DNA of 64,000 nucleotides from contig CAWIJO010000018.1 in assembly GCA_963836355.1 (NCBI GenBank), forward strand, positions 1 to 64,000, written 5' to 3'. Made by a program: the position numbers and the translations under genes. This document shows positions 27,298 through 34,659 of this stretch, one piece after another. The notes under the pieces were generated by a model. That model made no database searches and was not told the origin of the DNA. It saw only the letters and a program-made list of their open reading frames with translations. The DNA is from Palsa-506 sp963836355. Its GTDB lineage: Bacteria; Actinomycetota; Actinomycetes; Streptosporangiales; Streptosporangiaceae. Position 1 is the first letter of the stretch. Each line of letters opens with the position of its first letter.

Positions 27298-29346
27298 TCA
27301 GGGCCGGTTTCGCGGGCTGGTGCGGCGGGCGGCCGGGTTCAGGTGGCCGGATCCGGCGATGCGCCGGCGGCAGGCGGCCTCGATGTTGGTGGTCCACGGG
27401 ATGCACAGCCTGCCGCCGGGGCCGCGCCGGGCGTCGAGCTGGGCGGATTCGATCCAGTGGTAGATGACGCTGGTGCTGCAGCCCAGCCGCCGGGCGGCTT
27501 CGGCGACGGGGACCTCGCCGCCGGCGTAGGGGGCGGGGGCGGGGATGTTGTAGGCGTGGCGGATCCACTGGACGGCCTTGACGTCGAAGGGGCGGCCGTG
27601 GCCGGTGGTCAGCCCGGCGGCGTTGAGCCGGCCGGCTAGCTCGTCGTTGCTGGTGGCCGGTCCGAGCTGCCGGGCGAGCTCGACTGCGGCGGCCGGGGTG
27701 CGCTTGGCCGTGCCGGAGTGGATGGGCCGGTCGGTGGCAAGTTCGTCGGTGGCGCCGGTGTGCCAGCGGATTCCGATGCGCACCTGGCCGGGTTGCTGCC
27801 CGGGGAGCACGGTGATGTCGGCGATCAAGGTGCGCAGCAGCCGTTTGCGGTCCTTGCTGCTGGTGGCGGGCGCGTGCCAGAGTCCGGGCAGGTCGGCGGC
27901 GAGTTTCTCCAGTTCCGCCCGGCCGGGCAGCGGCGGCTGCGCGTCCCGGGCGGCCTCCAGCGCTTGCTCGGCCTCGGCGAGGGCGGCGAGCCTGTCCTCC
28001 CAGCGGGCCTCCAGGCTGCGGGCGACCAGCCGGTTCTCCGGCTCGACCTGGCTGAACGCGCGCTCGGCCCGGCCGGCCTCATAACGGGCCCGTTCCACGG
28101 CCAGCTCGGCGGCCCGGCTGACCCGCTGGTGCCGGCCCGCGACCTCGCCGGCGGCTGACAGCGCCAGGGCGACCTGCTCAGGGGTGAGCGCGTCCAGCAG
28201 CATGCGCGCAACCGCGTCGTCCACGGTGGCGGCGGCGACTGACCGGCAGGCGGGCGTGGTGAGCAGGTCGCGGTGGGAGCTGCATTCATAGGACGGCCGC
28301 TCGCTGTGGTAACTGGTGCGCATCGGCTTGCCGCAGCTGCCGCACCAGATGATCCCCTGGCATAGCGCGCGGCCCTCGCGGGGCGGCCGTGCTCCGGCGT
28401 TGGTCCGGTTGGCCGCCAGCCTGGCCTCGTTGGCCAGGTAGTCCGGCCAGGTGATGTATCCCTCGTGATGATCTTTGATCAGGACCGGCCATTCGGCGCG
28501 GGGCCGTTCCGTCATCGCCGTGTGCACCGTGCCGCCAGGGTCGACGGTGCGGCGCGAGGTGTAGCGGCCGAACACGTACGCCCCGGCGTAGCCCGGGTTC
28601 TTCAGCACGCCCAGGACCCGGGCGTGGGTGAGGCGCCCCCAGCGCAGCTGCCCGGCCCATGCCCCGCCGTAGGCGCGCAGCGGGAACTTGCGGCCCGCGA
28701 ACGCGGCGACCACGCCGTAGGCCGACCCGCCCGCGGCGAAGGCGGCGAACACGTCAGCTACCGCGACCTGGACCTCGGCATCGGGGTCGATCACGACCTC
28801 GCCGGCCTCGTCGTGGACGTAGCCGACCGGCAGCGGGGTGCGCAGCTCGCCGCGCTCGGCCGCGGCCCGCTTGTTGGCCTGCAGCCGCTGCGCCATCACG
28901 TGCAATTCCATTTCTCCCATGGTGCCCTTGAACCCCAGCAGGACCCGGTCGTTCATGTCGGCGGGATCGTAGACGCCGTCGGGGTCGATCAGCAGCGTGC
29001 CGGTGATCCGGGCGAACTCCGCCAGCCGGGCCACGTCGGCGCTGGACCGGGCCAGCCGGGTGACCTCGATCCCGAAGATCGCCCCCACATCGCCCCGGCA
29101 CATCCTGGTGACCAGCTCGGTGAACCCCTCCCGGGCCACCCCCCACTTCCCGGAGATCCCCAGGTCGGTGTCGATCACCTCGATGTCGCCGCGCGCCCAC
29201 CCCAGCTCTGCCGCCGTCTCCGCCAGGCCGTACTGGCTCCTGGTCGACTCGGTGTGCTGGCGGACCTGGGCCATCGAGGATTGCCGCAGGTAGATTAGCG
29301 CCGCCCGCTCCCGGTGAAAGCTCGTGATCTTGTATTCGCCGTTCAC
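27298..29346 (-). CDS. Large serine recombinase
   Basis: This 682-aa protein starts at GTG with GGGAGG upstream. The resolvase-type catalytic domain spans residues 12-150, with YLRQSS (nucleophile Ser near residue 23), VIDTDLGISGKWG and FGIEVTRLARSSADV. The recombinase domain has LPVGYVHDEAGEVVIDPDAE and GRLTHARVLGVLKNPGYAGA. A zinc ribbon follows (IIWCGSCGKPMRTSYHSERP, YECSSHRD), then a long coiled coil (residues about 390-480). The C-terminus adds a MerR/excisionase-like helix-turn-helix (AEAARRLGCSTSVIYHWIES). It would catalyse integration and excision of the element. The gene is intact. Confidence 0.9.
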   Translation of the reverse strand: MNGEYKITSFHRERAALIYLRQSSMAQVRQHTESTRSQYGLAETAAELGWARGDIEVIDTDLGISGKWGVAREGFTELVTRMCRGDVGAIFGIEVTRLARSSADVARLAEFARITGTLLIDPDGVYDPADMNDRVLLGFKGTMGEMELHVMAQRLQANKRAAAERGELRTPLPVGYVHDEAGEVVIDPDAEVQVAVADVFAAFAAGGSAYGVVAAFAGRKFPLRAYGGAWAGQLRWGRLTHARVLGVLKNPGYAGAYVFGRYTSRRTVDPGGTVHTAMTERPRAEWPVLIKDHHEGYITWPDYLANEARLAANRTNAGARPPREGRALCQGIIWCGSCGKPMRTSYHSERPSYECSSHRDLLTTPACRSVAAATVDDAVARMLLDALTPEQVALALSAAGEVAGRHQRVSRAAELAVERARYEAGRAERAFSQVEPENRLVARSLEARWEDRLAALAEAEQALEAARDAQPPLPGRAELEKLAADLPGLWHAPATSSKDRKRLLRTLIADITVLPGQQPGQVRIGIRWHTGATDELATDRPIHSGTAKRTPAAAVELARQLGPATSNDELAGRLNAAGLTTGHGRPFDVKAVQWIRHAYNIPAPAPYAGGEVPVAEAARRLGCSTSVIYHWIESAQLDARRGPGGRLCIPWTTNIEAACRRRIAGSGHLNPAARRTSPRNRP

Positions 29347-29449
29347 CGCAACCTCCCGCCCCGGGCCGCAGTGCCGCGGCCGTCATGTTGGCCAGCGCCG
29401 CCACTGCCTCGGCCCGCGCGGGCCCGGACAGGACGGCGGCGCTCACCGG

Positions 29450-29812
29450 CTAGGACAGTTCTCGCCGGGCCAGCAGCTCGGCGTTGATCGCCGAGATCTC
29501 CGCGAGCAGCTGCTCGATCTCCTCGCCGTTGCGCAGGTACCGGCGCACCACCCCGGCCAGGGACGCCGGGACGTACCTCAGCCGGCCCCGGGCCGCGGTC
29601 TTCGGGGCGAAGAAGGCATACGGACCGTGCGGCTCGCCGTCGGCGCACCGGCAGCCGGCCTTGCCGCACCGCCGCGTCTGCTCGGTCAGCGAGCCTGACA
29701 GCACCTGCTCGGCGCCCCCGAGCCGCGCGGCCAGAGCGCGCCGCCGCGACAGCAGCCGCCGCGTCGGCGTCCCCGCCAGGCCGGTCCCGGTCTCGTTCTT
29801 TTGCGCTTTCAT
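29450..29812 (-). CDS. DUF6788 family protein
   Basis: This 120-aa basic protein contains VLSGSLTEQTRRCGKAGCRC followed by GEPHGPYAFF, the CGKxGCRC...HGPY signature of DUF6788. A helical C-terminus ends EISAINAELLARRELS. The start is uncertain: ATG 29812, GTG 29815 or TTG 29845, none with a clear ribosome site. DUF6788 genes often sit directly upstream of large serine recombinases, as here. The cysteine cluster suggests zinc and nucleic-acid binding. A helper role in recombination is inference. Confidence 0.75.
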   Translation of the reverse strand: MKAQKNETGTGLAGTPTRRLLSRRRALAARLGGAEQVLSGSLTEQTRRCGKAGCRCADGEPHGPYAFFAPKTAARGRLRYVPASLAGVVRRYLRNGEEIEQLLAEISAINAELLARRELS

Positions 29813-29845
29813 CACAAAAGAGTATGCCGCTGCCAGGCATGACAA

Positions 29846-30097
29846 TCAACGACCCTGCAGCGCGCGTGTCGCCATGCCCAGCGCTGCGAGCCCATCGGCC
29901 GACAGCCGGTGCGCCTCCGGCAGCTCGCCCCGGTCGGTCCACGACTCCGGCAGCGTGATCTGCCCGCTGAACCCGCCCGAGCAGGTAAACACCGTGGCAC
30001 CGGCCCGGCGCCTGGCGAACAAAATCTCCAGCCGCTGCCCGTTCAGCGGATGAAAGGGATGGGTGACAACGACGAAACCCAAAGGATCATTGGACAA
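29846..30097 (-). CDS. DUF5372 family protein
   Basis: This 83-aa protein reads FVVVTHPFHPLNGQRLEILF, GATVFTCSGG, ITLPESWTDRGELPEAHRLS and DGLAALGMATRAL, matching the small DUF5372 family found beside recombinases and transposases (the HPFHPL...WTDRG pattern). The likely start is TTG at 30097. That start is 16 bp from the right end of the element, so expression depends on a promoter at or beyond the junction. It is the first gene of the module with DUF6788 and the recombinase. Confidence 0.7.
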   Translation of the reverse strand: MSNDPLGFVVVTHPFHPLNGQRLEILFARRRAGATVFTCSGGFSGQITLPESWTDRGELPEAHRLSADGLAALGMATRALQGR

Positions 30098-30113
30098 TGC
30101 GGCACTATGCCGC

Positions 30114-30908
30114 CTCCGTGGCCACGATCCGCGGCGTGATCGACCAGGCGCCCTCGCCCACCTCGCTGTTGGCGATCACGAACCCGGCGAACAGCACCGG
30201 CTCGGCCCCCGGCGCGTACCCGTGTCCCTCCCGCGCCGCGGCGGCGCGGGCCCGTTCGGGGGTCCAGGTCGCGGCCGGGGATGTAGGTCTCGTCCGCCGA
30301 ACGGGGAGCGGTACCCGGCCAGCAGCACCGGCGCCCAGGCCCGGATCTGCGGCGCGACCACCCGCGCGTACAGGCGGCGTTCGGTCAGGTCCAGGCCGTC
30401 GAACTCCACGTCCACGCCGGCCTGCCGGATGCCATCCAGGGTGGCCATGAGGGCGTCGAGATTGTCGATCACCTTGTAACTGTCGCTGAAGCAGCGCGCG
30501 GGCCACGCCGAGGCTGTCGCCGTCGGCCTGGAACAGGCGGACCAGGAACTTCCGGCCGTCGGGCGGGTAGCCGGCCAGGTCGTTGCCGTGCAGCCAGCCG
30601 TTCACGTTCGCGTCCCACAAGTCCGGCCGCTCGTCGCGGAGCCGGCGCAGGTAGGCGAGGTTGATGCCGAGCTTCGCGCTGATCCCCTCATCGGCGACCG
30701 CGGTGGGCCGGTAGGTCCCGGCGGCGGAGGTCACGCCGGTGTCGGACATCTGCTGGACGGCGCCGCTGATGACCAGGTTGCCCTCGTGGGCGTGGATCGC
30801 GGCCGCCGGGGCGACGACGTCGAGGCGGCGGGCGCGCTGGTGGCGCAGCATCGCGACCATGTCCGGCAGCGTGGCGTTACGGGTGGTCAGGAACTCAGGA
30901 GCGGTCAT
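30114..30908 (-). pseudogene. DUF932 gene no. 2, 5' fragment
   Basis: The ATG follows GGAG. It reads MTAPEFLTTRNATLPDMVAM, RRLDVVAPAAAIHAHEG, KLGINLAYLRRLRDERPDLW and DANVNGWL, the DUF932 pattern. A frame change near 30490 leads to MIDNLDALMATLDGIRQAGV and a return near 30290 leads to LFAGFVIANSEVGEGAWSIT. The serine-recombinase element interrupts the gene just after PRIVATE. The remaining coding parts are at 26846-27149 and 18517-18666. The gene is therefore in three pieces spread over 12 kb. Confidence 0.8.
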
Positions 30909-30997
30909 GACGGACTCCGATCAGTACGAGGATGGGTGTGCTGGCGCCGCCGCACGAACGGCGGCCGCGTCCGGACTGGGTCCGGGGAATGGCGAAA

Positions 30998-31028
30998 GGG
31001 GCCGCCGGCCGTGATGGCCGGCGGCCCC
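30998..31028 (-). terminator. Hairpin terminator after the parB-like gene
   Basis: A 13-bp perfect stem (ggggccgccggcc and its complement) with a 5-nt loop lies 28 bp past the stop of the parB-like gene and 90 bp upstream of the DUF932 start. Confidence 0.75.
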
Positions 31029-31055
31029 TGGATGCAGGAGCGGGTGAGTGCCCGG

Positions 31056-32769
31056 TCAGGCCGCCTCGGACGGCATGCCGTCCAGGCCGTCACCGCCTTC
31101 GGGAGCGGCGTCGTCGCTTCCGCCTTGAGCGTCGTCGTCGGCCCGGCTGGTCTCGCCGGCGCCGTTCTGGCCGTGACCGCCGTCGGCAGCGGCGTCTTCG
31201 CCGGGCGCGTCGGCCCGGCTGGTGCCGTCGTCGGCGTCCGCGTCGTGGTCGTCGCCGGGGATCGGCTCGGCCGGGGTGTCGCCCGCGTAGGGAACGCCAT
31301 CGGCCACGGCCTGCTCGATGACGGTCAGGTGGTAGCCGATGCTGGCCAGGAACGCCAGGTACCGGCCCGCGTCCGGCCGCGGGCACGGACTGTAACGGTC
31401 CGCCCGCCAGGTGCTGCGGGCAGCCTCGGTGCCCGACATCGCGGCCTCATACGCGGCGGCGATCGGGGCGAGCATCAGCAGCGGCAGCCGCACCGCCGGG
31501 CACGTGTCACACCCGTCGGCGGCCTGGTCCGCGTGCAGCCCGGTGACGTCGGTGAACAACGGGCTGCCCGGCGCGGCGGCCAGGCCGAGCCGCAGCGGCT
31601 CGGGCATGGTCAGCAGCTGCGACGGCGACGAACCGGGCCACCTCCCGCGGGGCGGCGCGGCGGGCGAACAGCTGCGGCAGCCACCGGCGGCGCACCTCCG
31701 CCGCCGCCGCCCACGCCTTATTGCCCTCGATCACCAGCCGGCGGCCCGGATCCGGCGGCACGTCGGCCGCCGGGTCGTCCGGCAGCGGCGAGGGCGCTGC
31801 CGCGTCCGGGTCCGCGCCCTCGCGTCGTTCCCGCCTGCCGGGCGGCGGGCCGAAGGTCCGCACGGTGTGCCCGTGCTCGGCCGGGGCGGCGCAGTAGTGC
31901 ACCGGGTGCGCCAGGTTCCACGACTGGAAGTACGCGCCCCGGCCCGGGCAGCCCGCGTGGGCCTCCGGGGTGAGATCCGCACCGTCGTGCACCAGGCCGG
32001 CCAGCCGGGCAGCGCCGTCCGGCAGGCCCTCGGTGACCGTGATCCCGGCCGCCTCCAGCTCCGCGACCAGCTGCTCGTGCTGCGCGGCCTCGGCGCGGTC
32101 CTGCCGGATCCGCTCCGCCACGTACTCGACGGTCAGCCCGCGGCGCAGCGCCTCCAGAACCGTGGCGACCGCTGCGTCGTCGCCGTCGAACTCGGCCAGC
32201 AGCGCCAGCTCATCCAGCGACAGCTGCGCGGCCAGGTCCCCCGCCGCCGCCCGCGTCTCCGCCGACATCTTCCCGGCGGCCAGGGCGGTCTTGATGTCCT
32301 CGGCCTTACGGCCGGTGGACTTACGGATCCGGGTCCGCGACGCCCCGGCCTCGTGCGCGGCGAACAGCGCGGCGGCTTCCTCGACCGGGGCGAAGTTCCG
32401 GCGGTGGCCGTCGCTGTTGGCGACCACCATGTCCAGGAACTGCCCCGCCTGGTCCCCGGCCCGGCCGGCGTCCAGGACGCAGGGCACCTCGGCCAGCCCG
32501 GCCTGCACGGCGGCGGCCAGACGGCGGTGCCCCTCGATCACCAGGAAGCCGCCGTCGTCGTGCGGGGTGACCAGCAGCGGGATCCGCACCCCGGTCTCGG
32601 CGACCGACGCCAGGAACTGCGGGGTCAGGTCCAGGTCCTCCCGGACATTACCGGGATGGGCGGTGAGCTGGTCAACGGCGACCATGTACGCGGGCTGCGG
32701 ACCCGGCGGCAAACCGTCAGGCTCAGCGCTTTCGGCGGCGGGTTCGCCGCTGGCAGGCATCTCGGGCAT
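31056..32769 (-). pseudogene. ParB/RepB-type partition protein, one frameshift near the C-terminus
   Basis: The start MPEMPASGEPAAESAEPDGL leads to a ParB N-terminal nuclease-like fold: VAVDQLTAHPGNVREDL, VRIPLLVTPHDDGGFLVIEG and HRRLAAAVQAGLAEVPCVL, including the ParB box II-like EGHRRL. A helix-turn-helix follows (ASRTRIRKSTGRKAEDIKTA). A single inserted base near 31620 shifts the frame. The natural C-terminus continues QLLTMPEPLRLGLAAAPGSP, AAYEAAMSGTEAARSTWRAD and an acidic Asp/Gly-rich tail. The total is about 570 aa, usual for such proteins on actinobacterial plasmids. It would serve in partition or stable maintenance. Copy D of the structured repeat lies 240 bp upstream. Confidence 0.75.
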
Positions 32770-33006
32770 GGCAAAACACCTTTCTCGTGAAGCGAATGGA
32801 TCGGGTGATGGGCACGCGGAGGCGGGAGGGAAGACCCGCCCCCGCGACGGCCCGCTCAGCCCGGTGCAGGCAGGCAGCCGGAACTGCCGGGCGCACGCGC
32901 AGCGAAGGCATCAAGGAACTGCCAGCTGTCATGACCGCAGGGCTGTCCGGGCCGGGCCGGGCGGCGCGGTGGCCTCCCGGCGGTCAGCCGGCAGGCGCCG
33001 CGGCGG

Positions 33007-33190
33007 CAGGGGCCCGCATCACCGGCCGTCCCGGGGCGGCGCAAGATGTTTCCCGGCGGGCACCAGCACAGCGCCGGCGAAGCCGGCACCAGGAGATCGC
33101 CCGCGTCCCGGGAAAGATCTCTGACCGCCCCGGGGCGAGCGCAGCGAGAGGCCGGTTGCGGGAACCAACGACGCGGCGCAGGCTGACCCC
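33007..33190 (-). repeat. Dispersed structured repeat, copy D (leader of the parB-like gene)
   Basis: Outer arms are 33043-33061 and 33099-33120. The inner hairpin gccggcgaagccggc is at 33073-33087. They are followed by ggcgagcgcagcgagaggcc and gttgcgggaacca. It is nearly identical in layout to copy B, with a different linker sequence. Confidence 0.75.
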
Positions 33191-33415
33191 GCCGGGAGCC
33201 ACGCCGCCCGGGCAGCCGGCCCAGGTGCACGGCCGCTGGCTGGCGAGCGGCCGGACGCGGCTAGTCGCTGAAGCTCTGGCCGCCGGCCTGCTCAATGCCG
33301 AGGTTGCGCACACATCGTCGGAATCGAGGCTGGCTGGATCCCGCCGCCGTCCCCGCGGAGCCTGCGGACGAGCTGCCCTGGCTACTTTCAATGGACTCTT
33401 ATTGCAGTCCGCAGA

Positions 33416-33739
33416 TCAGTCGTTCGCAGGCTTGCCGGCCTGGGCCTCACGGTGGTCGATCCACTCAGCCAGCTTGTCCAGCGTGCCGGCCTTGACCGGG
33501 TGCCCGGATGGCCGGCCTTCGCCGCTGCGCCGCCAGCAGACGAAGCCGAAGCCGTCGAAGCCGCCCTGCAGCACGTACCGGGCGCCGTACTCCCTCATCC
33601 AGGCGCCCACGTTGATGCCGAACCGCGGGCCGCCGAGCTGCCGGGCTTCTAGCCGCCCGGCGTCGAGCGACGGGCCGGAGATCCACCCGCCGACGTCGCC
33701 GAGCACCTGAGCCGGGCCGTCCTCATCATCACTGATCAC
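33416..33739 (-). CDS. Hypothetical 107-aa protein
   Basis: It starts at GTG with AGGGG upstream. The protein reads ISDDEDGPAQVLGDVGGWIS, LEARQLGGPRFGINVGAWMR, YVLQGGFDGFGFVCWRRSGE, then TLDKLAEWIDHREAQ. It is a small acidic-to-neutral alpha/beta protein and I do not recognise the family. It is divergent from the GntR-type gene across a 120-bp gap that contains a dyad, which suggests that the regulator controls both. It is intact. Confidence 0.6.
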   Translation of the reverse strand: MISDDEDGPAQVLGDVGGWISGPSLDAGRLEARQLGGPRFGINVGAWMREYGARYVLQGGFDGFGFVCWRRSGEGRPSGHPVKAGTLDKLAEWIDHREAQAGKPAND

Positions 33740-33783
33740 TGCATTCCCCTGCCGCTGGCCGCATGTCAGATAGAGCATAGCTT

Positions 33784-33812
33784 CTACATAGCGATGTAGA
33801 TACCGATGTAAT
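33784..33812. promoter_or_regulatory. Probable GntR operator
   Basis: A perfect dyad, ctacat-agcg-atgtag (33784-33799), is followed by a further half-site-like taccgatgta. It lies in the divergent gap between the 107-aa gene and the GntR-type gene, where autoregulation would be expected. Confidence 0.5.
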
Positions 33813-33859
33813 ACCTAGCCAAACTGTTTGCGCAGGTCACAGGTGGCTACCGTGATCAT

Positions 33860-34126
33860 GTGAGTGATCTTGCAGCGCCGGGCGGCAGGGATTCGGACCT
33901 GCGGTACATGCGCGTCGCGAACGACATCGCCGCCCGCATCAAGTCCGGCGAGCTGGCCCCGGGAACACGGCTCCGCTCCGAGCTGGACCTTGCCGAGCGC
34001 TACGGCGTGGCCTACCAGACCATCCGCCATGCGATGAAGGTGCTCCGCGAGCGCGGCCTGATCGTCAGCATCCAAGGCCGCGGGACCTTCGTGCAAGACC
34101 CGCTGCCGACCACTCCGGAATCCTGA
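33860..34126 (+). CDS. GntR-type regulator (DNA-binding domain only)
   Basis: This 88-aa protein starts at GTG. A complete GntR winged helix is visible: MRVANDIAARIKSGELAPGT, RLRSELDLAERYGVAYQTIR and LRERGLIVSIQGRGTFVQDP. It stops there, with no effector-binding domain. Such short GntR proteins are common on actinomycete integrative elements (KorSA of pSAM2 is a GntR-family repressor of transfer and excision). It points toward the tRNA-Pro gene, 210 bp away, and shares a divergent promoter region with the 107-aa gene. Confidence 0.85.
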   Translation: MSDLAAPGGRDSDLRYMRVANDIAARIKSGELAPGTRLRSELDLAERYGVAYQTIRHAMKVLRERGLIVSIQGRGTFVQDPLPTTPES

Positions 34127-34336
34127 CGCAGCAGCACGCCTGGCCCCGGCGACCGCCGCCGCCAATCTCGATCTTGTTCAACGCGAACCGCCTGCACGCC
34201 TGTCCGGCGAGCCAGGCAAGAGCCGGTCCGTGCCGCCCAGTACCGCCAGCCGGTGTTCAAGCCGACGGTCAAATGACGGTCAAACGATCTTGAGAGCTAT
34301 CTCGCCAGTCTTCGGCAAGCTCCTGAACTGCACTTA

Positions 34337-34414
34337 TGGTCGGGATGGCGAGATTCGAACTCGCGGCCTCCTGCTCCCAAAGCAGGCGCGCTAACCAAGC
34401 TGCGCCACATCCCG
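34337..34414 (-). tRNA. tRNA-Pro (anticodon TGG)
   Basis: The acceptor stem cgggatg/catcccg pairs fully. The D-arm is gcgcagcttggttagcgc, the anticodon loop is ctttggga with TGG, and the T-arm has gttcgaatc. The CCA end is encoded. The 3' end faces the accessory region, the usual arrangement for an element integrated in a tRNA gene. Confidence 0.95.
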
Positions 34415-34585
34415 TAAGCCAGCCGAAGCCTACCCTGCCGGGCCGGGTAAGAGGCAGCTGCCGTCGGCTTGGTCAGGACACGCCAGCTTGCCTGCTGGCT
34501 GTCCCCGGCACAAGGCAGCCCGGCGGGCGCAGCTGCCCCTACGGCGCGGAAACGGTACGCTACGGCGTGGCGGCCTTGCCGCTGC

Positions 34586-34659
34586 GCGGGCGTAGCTCAA
34601 TGGTAGAGCCCCAGCCTTCCAAGCTGGTCATGAGGGTTCGATTCCCTTCGCCCGCTCCA
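34586..34659 (+). tRNA. tRNA-Gly (anticodon TCC)
   Basis: The acceptor stem gcgggcg/cgcccgc pairs. The D-arm has agctcaatggtagagc, the anticodon loop is ccttccaag with TCC, the T-loop is gttcgattc, and CCA is encoded. Confidence 0.95.

Larger units (their letters stand above)
27150..30113 (-). mobile_element. Serine-recombinase insertion element (DUF5372, DUF6788, recombinase)
   Basis: It lies between two parts of DUF932 gene no. 2. The bases ctccg occur at both junctions (27145-27149 and 30114-30118), and the right end carries a small dyad, gcggcactatgccgc (30099-30113). Three minus-strand genes fill it. The rejoined gene is one base out of frame at this junction, so the crossover point may be off by a few bases or the gene was already damaged. 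Confidence 0.65.

Noticed and set aside
33784..33812. The ctacat/atgtag dyad as a tRNA-proximal attachment site
   Set aside because: It is too far from the tRNA-Pro end and lies in a divergent promoter gap, which fits an operator better.
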